NCBI RefSeq assembly: GCF_016808095.1
Contig: NC_068971.1
Span: forward strand, 48,854,131-48,918,130
Source: Vigna angularis
Lineage: Eukaryota > Streptophyta > Magnoliopsida > Fabales > Fabaceae
Direction of reading: 5' to 3'
DNA length: 64,000 nt
Part shown: positions 37,117 through 48,799 of the stretch, piece by piece
How the letters are laid out: every line of letters begins with the position of its first letter
Position numbering within the stretch: the stretch's first letter is position 1
The notes under the pieces: model-generated
Databases searched by the model: none
What the model was told of the DNA's origin: nothing
The model's input: only the letters and a program-made list of their open reading frames with translations
Translations under genes and position numbers: made by a program

Positions 37117-39302
37117 ATGTTCAGAATGAAGCATTCTCCTATTTCACCACTAGCATTCTCTTCATTTTTCCTTACTTTATTTCTTCTGGTCCAAGCCAGG
37201 CATCATTCTCATACAAAACACAAGCACTCACATTCTCATAAATCTTCTAAACATTCAAATCCTGCACCTCCTACCCCTCCTCCTAATGAGAACAATAGCA
37301 ATTCTTCTGTGGTTTTGGATGTACGAACATTTGGAGCAATAGGAGATGGAAAAACAGATGATACAGAGTCATTTAAGATGGCATGGGACACTGCTTGCCA
37401 GAGTGAATCAGCAGTTAATGCTATTCTTGTACCTCAAGGTTTCTCTTTCCTCATTCAGTCCACTATCTTCACTGGTCCTTGTCAAAGTTTCATGGTGTTG
37501 AAGGTAATAATGTATACTTATTTTGCAACTTTTGGCCCTTTGCTTCTTGCATTTTTTAAGGGTAAAGTTTACTAATGGACTTTTCTGGCTCAAATATGTG
37601 GATAAGGTTGATGGAACTCTTATGCCACCTGATGGACCCGAATATTGGCCAAAGAACAACAGTAGGCACCAATGGTTGGTGTTTTATAGAATCAATGGAA
37701 TGTCACTGGAAGGAAGTGGTTTAATAGATGGGAGAGGAGAAAAATGGTGGGACCTCCCATGTAAGCCTCACAAGGTACTAATCCATTTGAATGTTTGCTT
37801 TATTTTTTCAACAATTTGAGTCCTTCATGCAGCCTCTAACACATGTTCCCTACCAATAAATGACTCAGGGACCTAATGGGACAACACTCCCTGGACCCTG
37901 TGATAGCCCAATTGTGAGCCTTCAAACCCTTTCTTCTATTTGTATACTTTTCATTGTGATTGAGTGTAATTCTGCATGATGCAGGCCATAAGGTTTTTTA
38001 TGAGTTCCAACTTGACTGTGCATGGACTAAGGATAAAGAACAGCCCCCAGTTCCATTTCAGATTTGATGGCTGCAAAAACGTCCACATAGAATCAATCTA
38101 CATAACAGCTCCAAAACTTAGCCCCAATACTGATGGAATTCACATAGAAAATACAAATGAAGTGAAAATATACAATTCTGTTATTTCTAATGGTTAGACA
38201 CGAAAAACTCTTCCAACTCTTCACTGCTTTTGCATCAAAAAGGCATTATTAATGTTTGTTTGGTGAATTATTATCTTCTAAAGGTGATGATTGTGTTTCC
38301 ATTGGATCCGGTTGCAATGATGTCGATATTAAGAACATTACATGTGGACCTGGTCATGGAATTAGGTAACTATTGTTTGCTTTCAGAAAAAGTTTTATTC
38401 TCCTCATCTGTTGGGTAACTATGAATTATGGCAAAAAAAAAAAAAACTTTCCTTTAAAACAGACAATAAGCCAAATACTCCCTTAACTTTTGCTTCATGG
38501 CACTTTAGATTACTCTGTCACAAAAACTCTAGCACCATGTTTGCAACTAAGTGTCTGAAAATCTCAAGTTACTGAAAAATAAACTAGAATTTAAGCTTGA
38601 AGGGCGCTTTGTGACAAAAAATAAAAAAGTTGAAGTGGGATACTAACATTCTTTTTAATACAACATATTCTTTACAATTGATTAAAAACTAAGAAACATT
38701 AAACTCGTCAAAAAAGAAGTTATATTCTAAAATAATGGTAATTTTCAATATGGCTTAAGGGGCTTCTATGACATAGCTGTTATCTGTATAACTTATGCAG
38801 CATTGGTAGTCTGGGGAATCACAACTCTCGAGCCTGTGTTTCAAACATTGTGGTGAGAGATTCACTCATAAAAATGACAGATAATGGGGTTAGGATCAAG
38901 ACTTGGCAAGGTGGATCAGGATCAGTGTCTGGAGTGACATTCAACAATATTCATATGGTTAGTGTAAGAAATCCAATCATAATTGACCAATTCTACTGCC
39001 TCACCAAGGATTGCACCAACAAGACCTCTGCAGTATCTGTATCAAATATTATTTACACAAACATAAGGGGTACTTATGATATAAGGAGCCCCCCAATGCG
39101 TTTTGCTTGCAGTGACTCTGTCCCATGCACCAACTTAACACTCTCAGAAATTGAGCTTCTTCCAGCTGAAGGAGACATAGTGCATGACCCTTTCTGCTGG
39201 AATGCATATGGAGATTTGGAGACACTAACCATTCCACCAGTCTCATGCTTGCTCGAGGGCACTCCTCAATCCGTGTCAGACTTTGACATAACTCGTTGCT
39301 GA
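37117..39302 (+). CDS. Secreted polygalacturonase, glycoside hydrolase family 28 (463 aa, 6 exons)
   Basis: Exons: 37117-37503, 37607-37774, 37869-37913, 37985-38192, 38284-38365 and 38801-39302 (1392 nt). The N-terminus has a hydrophobic signal peptide (about residues 9-27, [15 protein letters not shown]). A His/Lys/Ser-rich then Pro-rich linker follows ([22 protein letters not shown]), then [17 protein letters not shown]. All four family motifs are present: NTDG in [11 protein letters not shown] in [11 protein letters not shown] in GPGHGIS, and RIK in RIKTWQGG, giving the catalytic Asp residues and His. The enzyme hydrolyses alpha-1,4-galacturonan of demethylated pectin in the cell wall; the His-rich linker resembles the At1g48100-type plant clade (inference). 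The start at 37117 is the first ATG; a second lies three codons later, before the signal peptide. Nothing looks broken. Confidence 0.93.
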
Positions 39303-40424
39303 CCCATTGCTTTCTCTGTAGGACAAAAATGTGAGCATGTACATAATTTATTACTTGGAAGTGATTAGGCCTTTAGGGAATACATAGCATGATGTTCACT
39401 CTAATTATCTTGTGATTGTTGAGGAGTTGTGTTTTTTATACTCCTCCCCAATTGTAAACTATATGTCGTGTGATTATTCTGGAATGATTGGCGTTTGAAC
39501 TTAATTGCTTCATTCATTGCTGTATATGAGCTTGAATTAAATCCTGATTACAAATTCAAAGGACGGAGTTAACATGATTGAAAAAAAGACACTTAAAAAT
39601 GTGTTGGTTATATGGTGTTTTTTTGTTAATATAGGAATTGCACTTCTGTAATAGATAGTTTCTAACAATCAGAGATTGAGATTCATCAGACAACTTGTCA
39701 TAAATAATTTCCTACTCATTCCTCCCACATGATTCTCAATATGTATATATTTTGTTTAAAAAGTTTCTAATTGCAGAAGAAAGCATAAGATTTGGTTGTA
39801 AAAACTCCATTACTTTTTAACAATAAACGGTGATTAAGTGGGCTGATGGAGGGTCTAGAATAGCTTTCCATTCCTGACATCCCAGTATCCCCATTTTTCA
39901 CATTCCTTTGTGTTCATTGGATATATATCCTATATATATAAGAAAGAAACACTGGTGTTGAATTGTTTATGAATGATACCACGCTATTTTAGCAAACCAA
40001 AAGTCTGAGACTTGATGAATTTGCTGTTTCTTTTTATAGAACCTAATGCTTTAACAGAAGCACCAAACTTTTGTCTCCCACGGAAAGTTTATAAAACATG
40101 GTCCAGGATGAATGATCAGTTCACTATATATTTAATCAGAAACTTGGAGAGATTCCAATACCACCTTGGCATTTGTGTCTGCATGACGATGACTGACAAG
40201 AGTGTAAACAAACAAAAAGAATGTAGTTAAATATGGAGAGAGTTCCGGAAATCAAAGCAGAAAAAGTAGTATCAGATATAATAACATAGTTTTTAGTGAG
40301 CGTGAGTGATTTCAAGAGGATTTGTGCCCCCATCACCCTGCTTCACAAATTTCGTGTGGAAGTTGAGTCAAATTCCCTTTCCAGTCATGCATACTCGGTG
40401 TCCACGTTAATCATACCTCATACT
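39303..40424. other. 3' flank of the polygalacturonase gene and intergenic DNA
   Basis: The first few hundred bases probably include the 3' UTR; AATAAA-like words are present but no site stands out. Short frames near 40012-40336 lack any family resemblance. Confidence 0.5.
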
Positions 40425-40542
40425 TGTTGGAAGTCCCACGTAAGCGAGATAACGCCAATTTATAGTTTATAAATAAGTGCAAACCTCGTCCTACAAACTG
40501 GTTTTATTAGATTAAATTAGGTTTAAAGTTCACTCCTAATCA
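40425..40542 (+). mobile_element. Solo LTR of the TRIM family
   Basis: The segment starts TGTTGGAAGTCCCACG and ends CACTCCTAATCA. It aligns along its length with the TRIM LTR at 43658-43778 (shared ATAAGTGCAAACCTCGTC-like and TACAAACTGGTTTT words). TACT occurs directly on both sides as a possible short target duplication (CATACT if the right edge is placed two bases earlier). No PBS follows, as expected after LTR-LTR recombination. Confidence 0.75.
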
Positions 40543-42300
40543 TACTCTTCGTAATTAACATAACAAGTTATATGAACTGGACTTAAACTCGAACGGCCGC
40601 ATTGTCATCCCATATATATATATATATATAATGTATAAGAAGACATATCGAAGGGCATCTTCATATAGCAGCTAAGCTTTTTCTCTTAAAGTCAAGTCAT
40701 GTCATATAATCTAATACCAGCAGAACGAGGGGCAGCTTTATTTTGTTGATAGCTTTCTTTATAGACTAATGGTCTCAACATCTAAAGAATAACTTTCTTT
40801 TTCTCATCGTATAATTAATTAGGTGCTGTAGTCAGACGCTTATACCACCCCACTAACGTCTTAATTAGAGATTCTGGTGAGATCTCCAAAAGTATAGTTC
40901 ACAAGAAAGCATCCTCAAATTGAATCAATTTTTTTGTCTTCAATTTTGTTTGCTATTATTGCTACAAGCACATATATGACATAGTAGCTACTGCTGTTAA
41001 TTGGATGAGAAGAGAATCAATGAGTGCATGTGTGTGTATTGATATAGATCAAATGCTTTACAAAATAACAATTCAGCACATTCTTCTTTCTTTTATCTGC
41101 TCCACTTCTGTAGTCCACTGATTATTGTTTTGCAGAGCAGTGAACATTCTTCTTCCAAATCCAGTTCACGTCATGATTCATCTTTCTGCATACCTTTTCT
41201 GCTGCAATTACACGAGTCACAGACATCAGTTAGAAGCAATTAATGCACATACACGTCTATCCAAACTCTGAAAAAAGCCTTTTCCATATCAGTGCTACTG
41301 GGGTATGAATGAACATATAAGCCTTAGCAAATTATTGAAATGATTTACAACTAATATTAACCTGATTTCATTGGCTCGAGATAGTTAGTGTAGCATAGGT
41401 ATTGAGTCTAATGAGTTATGAGTATATGGTGTTTTTGAGTAGGTAGGGCTTTTCTTGTAACTTCCTTTTGTCTTCCTTTTGTAAAATATCTGCAGGTTCC
41501 AAGAAGGAGAAGGTGCATTAACTCCTGAATGATTAATGAAAGGACGTCGCATGAATGTGGGTATGGAATAAAGTTCAAACTATATAAAGCTAACAAAAAA
41601 AGTGAGAAAAGAATCTAGGACATTTTACGGCATCTCATGATTCCCACTTCGATCAATCTCATTAACTAATACTTTATTTCTTATTTTCTAAGAAATGACA
41701 TCTAAAGATAGCATACAAATACCACTTTCCATAACCATTATGATGCTCCAGGAGACTGTTTGGAAAAGAAGAAAAAGCAGAAAACAAAAGAGAGGGAGAA
41801 TGAGAGCCACACAGAAAATGAACACAGAGAGAGCAGATCGTGAAATATCTTATGCAGGAAAAAAAAATGTACATAAAGCCATTGAGGGGATGGTGGACAT
41901 TTCTGGGCACAATATGTGGATGTGAAGATGAAAATGGATGTGAAGTGGAGTGTGTGAAGATGAAAGATTCAAAAGAAAATACATGGCGCTAAGAATTTGG
42001 ATTCACCATGTAGTCCACGAAAAGTGTATAATATATTCTGATTCAATCTGATAATAATTCCATGTGTTGAAGTAAAATGAATATCAGACTTTAGGTAGCT
42101 ACTACTACAGCATTTGCTACTGTAACAATCCAAATCCCATTAATATGTATATACGTGGAAGGACTCGTTTTGTAATATAAATTTTAGATTCCTTTTTAAC
42201 AGCTTTAATCAGACTCAATTAACTACATCCATAAACTAATTATACTTGTTGTCACTATAACAGACTTTTGTTTTCTGCTTTAACTATTAGAATAATATTA
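40543..42300. other. Intergenic region without recognised genes
   Basis: AT-rich DNA with a short TA run near 40613-40630. A lysine/arginine-rich plus-strand frame at 41695-41925 and its antisense partner look like compositional accidents. Confidence 0.5.
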
Positions 42301-42306
42301 TATATA

Positions 42307-42397
<91 letters not shown>
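42301..42397. repeat. (TA)n microsatellite
   Basis: Almost pure TA over about 97 bp with one interruption near its start. Confidence 0.95.
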
Positions 42398-42687
42398 TTA
42401 TTTTAAATAAGGATATTTTGTGACACAGTATTATTTCTAAAATTCTGACATAAAAGACATCATCCTAGAATGCATCCAAAAGATGGTAGTGAGTAATGAG
42501 AGTAAGAGAAAAAATATATTATTAAATATTATTACAGAAGTTACTATAAATTGAATTGAAAATAATTAGAAACATTTCTATGACATATAAATTTGTCATA
42601 ACATTTTCATCTCAGAATCTATTTTTAATATATCACTTCAATCATCATGAATTTGTTGTAAGTAAATAAACCAAAAGAAGCTCTCTT

Positions 42688-42694
42688 AGCGTAA

Positions 42695-42753
<59 letters not shown>
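42688..42753. repeat. (TA)n microsatellite
   Basis: About 33 TA dinucleotides, only 290 bp from the previous tract. Confidence 0.95.
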
Positions 42754-42758
<5 letters not shown>

Positions 42759-43291
42759 CTAATTGTAATATTTTAAAACAATATTGTAAAAAATATTTTA
42801 AATGGATTTTGGGTAACTTTTTGCTTCTTGTTTTTTAAGGAAAGTGTTATTATTTTTTTAGAATTTCATATTATCATGTTGCTTTAAGTAAAATTAAATT
42901 GAAGTTTCTTAAAAAATATATCAAAATTAAATTTGAAGAAGAAAAATATTTAGTTTCTCAATAAAAATTAAAAAATAATATGAAGCGAACTTTAAAAAAA
43001 ATGTATTTAAAAATATTTTGTATATGATTAAATCATAATAATCATTTTTAATTTTAATGATTATTATATTTTAGTGATAAAGTTATCAAAGTAGAAGAAT
43101 GGATATATAAAGTTGAATTGGAATAAATTAATTGTTTACTCTAATAAAAAAAAATAGAATTGAAAATTAAATTGAATCCATATATGGAACTTCTAACCCC
43201 AGACATGTGTAGGATTAAATAGGAGGTGAAATGATATGTCTAATAAACATAAATCTTGTTAGAATGGATTCTAATTCATGATTTCAACACT

Positions 43292-43350
43292 ATGTTAAAA
43301 AGTGAATTTTAAATCTAACTTAATCTCACAAAAACCGATTTAAAAGGAAA
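43292..43350 (-). mobile_element. Inverted fragment of a TRIM LTR
   Basis: On the minus strand this reads AAATCGGTTTTTGTGAGATT followed by AAGTTAGATTTAAAATTCAC and TTTTTAACA, the 3' half of the TRIM LTR. It lies about 50 bp from, and opposite to, the next TRIM copy. Confidence 0.7.
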
Positions 43351-43397
43351 TGTGTGTACTCACTCTCTCTCACACACATATATATATATATATATTA

Positions 43398-43850
43398 AAT
43401 TATTTCAATATCACATCGACTAGAGATAAGACAAATTTATAATATATAAGCGGTGCAAACCTTACCATACAAGCTGGTTGTGTGGGGATGAGTTAGACTT
43501 AATGTCCACTTTCTAATATGGTATCAGAGTCATGGTTCGAGCCTATCCTAACGAGATCTATGTGGACATTTTGTTCCACCCGTTGTCGGGTCACTATCGA
43601 ACCACCCATTAATTTTACTCACGCTCGAGATGTTTTTACCTCGGCGTGAAAGGAATGTGTTGGAAGTCCCACATCGAATAGAGATAAGATCAAATTATAA
43701 TATATAAGTGGGGTGCAAACCTCACCATACAAACTGGTTTTGTGGGGTTGAGTTAGGCTCAAAGTCCACTTCTTAACATGATATCAAAACCATGGTTTGA
43801 GCCTTTCCAAATGAGTTAGATTTAAACTCCACTTCTTAATACTCTTAAAC
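43398..43850 (+). mobile_element. TRIM retrotransposon with tandem LTR structure
   Basis: LTR A (about 43398-43518, eroded at its start) is followed directly by TGGTATCAGAGTCATGG, a near-perfect initiator tRNA-Met primer site. A 140-bp non-coding interior follows, then LTR B (43658-43778, starting TGTTGGAAGTCCCACATCG and ending CTTCTTAACA). LTR B is itself followed by a second primer-like site (TGATATCAAAACCATGG), a shortened interior and an LTR 3'-end fragment (GAGTTAGATTTAAACTCC, CACTTCTTAATA). The array LTR-internal-LTR-partial internal-partial LTR indicates unequal recombination between copies. TRIMs encode nothing and move with enzymes from other elements. Confidence 0.85.
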
Positions 43851-45120
43851 AATTTAGATCCACGACTTTCATAATTTACTTTTCTCTTCAGAACCACTTA
43901 TTTCTCCCTTCCTAATAAGTAGGCTTGGACCACATCAATAATTATTTCTCTTCATGCACCACTATATTTTTTTTTCTGAATTCATTCCTATTTTCCTTTT
44001 TCAATAAACAAATTCTAAAGTAATTTGCTCAATCCTAAATCATCATTTCTTTATACTTTATGTATTTTACTTCCGCAGTTAGTTTTCTATTTAGTTTCTG
44101 GCGCATTTGCCAAAAGAGGTGTAAGTAAAAGAAACTATCCAGTTTTGATAGAGTGTCCAATATAATTTAACGTTACATATCAACTATTGTAACAATATCA
44201 CTAGTCTTAAAAGAAACCTCACTTTAGCTTTTAGTCTTTTGTTTGCTAAATATGATTATTCAGTCATTTATATTTATATTTACATACACATGTTGATTTT
44301 AAAAATTAGTTAATGCGTTGAAGTTTAAAGAAGTTATAATTTTTTAATATACTCTAATACAATTTATAATGAAAAAGAAATATATTTTTTTAAACTCCTA
44401 AACGGTATCTTTGCACACTTATATATTCCAAATATTTTTAATTTAATTATGTTGCCCGATACTTACTCAACTATGATATACTTTGTTTTTTCTCAACGCG
44501 TTCTTTTGAGTCAATTACAGAGATATTGATAATTTGTATTTGATAAAATTTGATTATACTCAACAAAACAATTATTAAAATTTTATTGGATTGCATTTAA
44601 TGAAATTTGTATTTATTTACGTTAAACTCAATTCAACTTAATATATTGTTAAATGAGTTTAATTGGATTGAAATAATTAGATCAACATTAATATTTTTTT
44701 TACAAAATAATAATTTTAAGTCTAAATTTAATTAAAAAATAGCATGATTTTAACGAAATATAATTTAAGACGTTAAGTGAGTTAATAAGTGAAACTTTGT
44801 CAAAATTAATTCAAAACATAAAATAAATGAGTTGATTTAGATTTAAATTATTAATGTAAACCTTACTTCATAAACAATTCTACTAAATTGTAAGTTTACA
44901 AGATTATTTGAATTAATTTTAACAATGTAAACATTTATTTCATCATTAATTTAATGTGGAAAAAAAGAAGATAAACATTAAATCGATTTAAAAAAATAGA
45001 TATGATAAAAGAAAGATTGAGAATGTTGAAATATAAACTAATTAATTTATAAAAAAAACACGATACACATTAACCGAATAAACTAAGTTGAGTGAGATTA
45101 ACTCACTTAACAAAAATATA
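43851..45120. other. AT-rich intergenic DNA
   Basis: No gene or element recognised; long A/T runs and short frames only. Confidence 0.55.
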
Positions 45121-45173
45121 ATCTGAGGAGAGAGACAGCACACATCAGACGCAGCGCAAGGTAGCAAGAAAGC

Positions 45174-45300
45174 GTGACGCGAAAAATGATACGTCAGCTA
45201 TCAGTAACAACCATTTATTTCGCATTGTGTTCTGATTAAGTTGTTGGCTGTCTCACTTTTTACCATCATCATCTCCGCGATTAACATGCTGACGTGACTC
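45174..45300. promoter_or_regulatory. Cluster of TGACG/ACGTCA (TGA-bZIP type) words
   Basis: Within 127 bp of locally GC-richer sequence there are GTGACGCG (near 45174), TACGTCAGC (near 45190) and GCTGACGTGACTC (near 45289). TGACG is the core bound by TGA-class bZIP factors, and the first two are spaced roughly like the halves of an as-1 element. No gene starts nearby; the closest is the NIMIN-like gene about 3.1 kb downstream. A regulatory role is speculative. Confidence 0.3.
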
Positions 45301-45779
45301 CAATTCACCACATTTACTGTTATGCCCTTCTCTCATGTCCAACCAAATACGGGAAAATAGTCAACCACTCAGTTCGAATATATTATTACAAAAAAAGAGA
45401 AAAATACCAAATCATATCATCACTTTATTCCATTCTAAATTAGTATTTAGGAAATTACAATAATTACCATGTAAATATTTCAGTTTACAAAAATAAATAT
45501 ATGTCTTGCATTTTAAAATAAACAATACCAAATACACAATACAGTTTTATTAATAAAAAATAAATCTTAAACTACATAAAAATAAATAAATATTCAAATA
45601 ACTTATCAAAAATACAATTTGTCTCTACCACACTCAATATTTCTTCAACAATTCTATACAACCTAAATAATGATCTTCATATTAGTTAACCAATTTTACA
45701 TTTTATCTTTGGTATATTTTGAGATTTCTTACTCAAAGTATTCAAAATTGTCTGATAGACTGGATGAACTTTTTAATGA

Positions 45780-46090
45780 TCCTACGTTATCCACAATATA
45801 TTGTTTGACCTCTCTTCTCCTTGTCCAAACCATGGGAGTGGTACCTGTCAAAGACACTCTTATGTTCAAGTTAGTGACTTACTCAATAATTTTATAATGA
45901 AAATGAGTAATATAGTTAAATTATTTGTCTTTTTCATCAAACATATATTTATAAATATTATATTAAGCCTACCACTAGGTCTGACTTATTTATTACCAAT
46001 AAATGACATTATTCCTATTAATTGTTAATCAATGACTATTATTTTCATTAACTATCAATTAATAACTATTATTGCTCAAATTAATTGTCA
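45780..46090. mobile_element. Possible diverged LTR remnant
   Basis: GGTACCTGTCAAAGACACTC followed by TTATGTTCAAGTTAGTGAC parallels GGTACCTGCAAAGATACTCC and GACGCTCAAGTCAGATGTGAG of the 370-bp LTR at 20126-20495. The surrounding sequence cannot be aligned by eye and no ends are visible, so this is a weak call. Confidence 0.35.
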
Positions 46091-46757
46091 TTATTGACTA
46101 TTACAAATTGATCGATCTGCCTTATTAGTGATCATACAATACACATTCAAATCTATTAAACTAATTTAATATAACATTTCTATAATCCAAATCTAAGTTG
46201 GATTCAAAATAGTTATAACCCAGATAAATCAAAACTCCGTGTATTTAATTAAATAAATTTCAACTTCAATTCACAACATTCACCACATTTCAAGACCACA
46301 ACTTCTAACTTGAAGAATACAAGACGAACTTCTCAACCAACTTCTACGCTTTAAAAATAGAAAACACCATTCAAAATTCTGAGTGGTTAATCCTGATTTA
46401 TTTTTCACTATTTTCTCAAAATATAGATTATGAACTTTAAAAAGTAGATAATCTATTTCATAAACTTAAAAAGAATCTTACAGAAACAAAGTTTCACGAA
46501 ATTTTAAATTATAGTCTTTTTTAAAAATATATTTATTCCCTATTTAATTTGAATTCCATTCTCTAAGCTTTCAAAAAATCGTACGATTATTTATTACAGT
46601 ATTTCGTTTAATTTACGCTTCAAGAAAATCATTACTTATATAAATAAAGTTATTTCTTTTGTTATTATTATTTACTTTTATACGTGACCGGTTTGACAAA
46701 TTAAATAGTAACAAAACATTCCTTTTTATAATAGTTGTTTTACTGGGTTGCATTATT

Positions 46758-46825
46758 ATGTCTAGAATAATGATTTCCTGAGTAAAGTAATATATATGTC
46801 TAGAATAATGATTTCCTGAGTAAAG

Positions 46826-46833
<8 letters not shown>
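46758..46833. repeat. 38-bp exact tandem duplication at the edge of a TA repeat
   Basis: ATGTCTAGAATAATGATTTC and the following 18 bases occur twice in direct succession, the second copy running into the TA tract. This looks like replication slippage or unequal exchange seeded by the microsatellite. Confidence 0.9.

Positions 46834-46888
<55 letters not shown>
46825..46888. repeat. (TA)n microsatellite
   Basis: About 32 TA dinucleotides following the 38-bp duplication. Confidence 0.95.
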
Positions 46889-46889
<1 letters not shown>

Positions 46890-47643
46890 TGTGTGATGTA
46901 AATAAAATAATATATTAATTGAAGTCATGCGTCAATAAATTTAAAATTATCTTGGGTATATAAAAACAACTTGTCACCAATGCTCCGTGAGTACAACATG
47001 TGTCGGTATATATTTGATAGATTAATATGTTTATTTTAAAAAAATATGATATAATATTAAAAAATGTATAACTTTTTTTAAAATATAATAATTATATCAC
47101 TGTTATGATGTGGATTAAATTAAAATTATGTATATTAAAATAAAAAATTATAAGTTATTATCATTATAAAAGTACTAATATTTTATAAATTAGATTATTT
47201 ATTAATAAATATTGATAAAGTATTATAAATAATAAACATAAATATATATTACATACAAATATATGACTCAAATTAAAATATCAAATGTATCATAGTTTTA
47301 CACAAATTAAATAAATATATTATCATACAATTTTTAAAAACAATTCATTTTATCTTGAACAAGCAAGTTTTAACCTAATATAGTTTCAAAGAATTTTATA
47401 TATGTAAAATTTAAATTTTAGTTTATATAACAAGAACGATGACATTTGACACACATTTCTTATATTTATTTAGTATTACCTTTCAATATCTTTCACTCTT
47501 CCTTTTATTTTTTCAAATAAAAAATTCGTTTTTTTATAATTATTTTATTCCTACAAATAAATTTAATATAGGTCAAAATATCATTACTTATATATGAATT
47601 AGTCTCAATCTCATCAAATGTTGTAGTTTACGTGAAAAATTAC

Positions 47644-47834
47644 GAATAATGATACTTTAACAATATTTTTTTGACAACATTTTAACATCATCTACGTGTC
47701 ATTCTGTTATTGGTCTATATTGGTGTTTATAATTATTATTATTGATTGTGAAATAATTTTGAACCAATCAAAAAAATGATACGTAAATGATATTAAAATA
47801 TTGTCAAAAAAATATTATAAAAGTATCATTATCC
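47644..47834. mobile_element. MITE copy 1, upstream of the NIMIN-like gene
   Basis: The left end GAATAATGATACTTT and the inverted right end GGATAATGATACTTT match, with inverted similarity continuing for about 60 bp per side (including CATCATCTACGTGTCATT against CATTTACGTATCATT). The flanks AAAAATTAC and AAAAATTGT (7 of 9) look like an old 9-bp target duplication. The element ends about 430 bp before the NIMIN TATA box. Confidence 0.8.
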
Positions 47835-48264
47835 AAAAATTGTAACCTTTTAATGTAACAATACGGTAACTTTAAGAATAACATAATATTTTCTCTAATT
47901 TAATGTTATACTAATGTTCGATATAACTTATCTTCAAATATATTTTAACCTTAATTATATAAATTATAATATTTAATTATATATTAACTTACAATTAATA
48001 CATTGAATGAAAATATTACGTTGAATCGATTTCATTTGGAATTTGAATTAAACCTGGAAATGACATAAATAATTACTAAAAATTTGAATGAAATAAGAAG
48101 ATATCACTTCGTTGCTCGACAACTATTTAATAATATAATAATCTATTTAAAATATTAATATTTTAATTAAATTGTGTATTAGATTATATTTTATTTTATG
48201 GGTGTCTAAGTTATGGTCCCTGGAAATTAAGAACACCACATAATCCACATTGGTCCAGTATGGT

Positions 48265-48272
48265 TATAAAAG
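48265..48272 (+). promoter_or_regulatory. TATA box of the NIMIN-like gene
   Basis: TATAAAAG lies 172 bp upstream of the ATG. A CT run of about 20 bp at 48311-48331 falls in the predicted leader. Confidence 0.65.
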
Positions 48273-48436
48273 GAAAATTAAGAGAGTTTCCAATTTGGTA
48301 GTTGCCAACATCTCTCTCTCTCTCTCTCTCTACCAGGACATAGACATTGTTTTCATTCTCTTCTTCTTTCTTCTTATGTTCTTTCTTTCTGTTAGTTAAC
48401 TCTGGTTTTCCTTTTAATTATATATTACGCAGATTC

Positions 48437-48799
48437 ATGGAAGACAAGAAGAGAAAGGGAAAAGACGAGGAGAAGGAAGAAAAAGAAGAGATGATGAAGA
48501 TGGAGGAGTTTTACGCGCTTCTGCGGAGGTTCCGAGACGCGCGTGACCGGAGACGAAAAGAGTTGCAGGAATTAGAGAAGAGTGAGAAGAAGAGGAAAGT
48601 GCCGACAGAACAACAGAGCGGTTGGGTGCCATCATTCGAGTGGGAAGATTTCACAAACGAGGTTGAATTCAGAGGACAACCTTTGCGTTTGACAACTCCA
48701 TCGACTGCATCTCCTTCGCCTCGTCTCACTCTCAAAAAACGTAAGAACGACCAACATCACCTGCACGATAACTCTCTCGATCTTAACCTCGCTCTCTAA
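48437..48799 (+). CDS. NIMIN-like NPR1-interacting protein with EAR motif (120 aa)
   Basis: A single-exon frame starts MEDKKRKGKDEEKEEKEE. The N-terminal third is a Lys/Glu-rich charged stretch. It is followed by MEEFYALLRRFRDARDRRRK, a segment resembling the conserved amphipathic block of NIMIN proteins, then the acidic-aromatic WVPSFEWEDF, and a C-terminal LDLNLAL. The last is an EAR-type (LxLxL) repression motif that recruits TOPLESS-class corepressors. NIMINs are small, mostly nuclear proteins that bind NPR1 and dampen salicylic-acid-induced PR gene expression. The EDF segment plus the charged N-terminus is nearest to the NIMIN3-type arrangement, but exact orthology is uncertain. An upstream in-frame extension lacks an ATG and covers the leader, so 48437 is the start. 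Length fits the family (about 110-140 aa). It could be another small EAR repressor. Confidence 0.75.
   Translation: MEDKKRKGKDEEKEEKEEMMKMEEFYALLRRFRDARDRRRKELQELEKSEKKRKVPTEQQSGWVPSFEWEDFTNEVEFRGQPLRLTTPSTASPSPRLTLKKRKNDQHHLHDNSLDLNLAL

Larger units (their letters stand above)
45301..47640. other. AT-rich intergenic DNA upstream of the NIMIN-like gene
   Basis: It contains a possible old LTR remnant and a small tandem duplication beside a TA repeat, listed separately. No gene is supported. Confidence 0.5.

Noticed and set aside
41695..41925. Basic 76-codon frame
   Set aside because: Purine-rich composition with an equally long antisense frame; no domain and no splice context.
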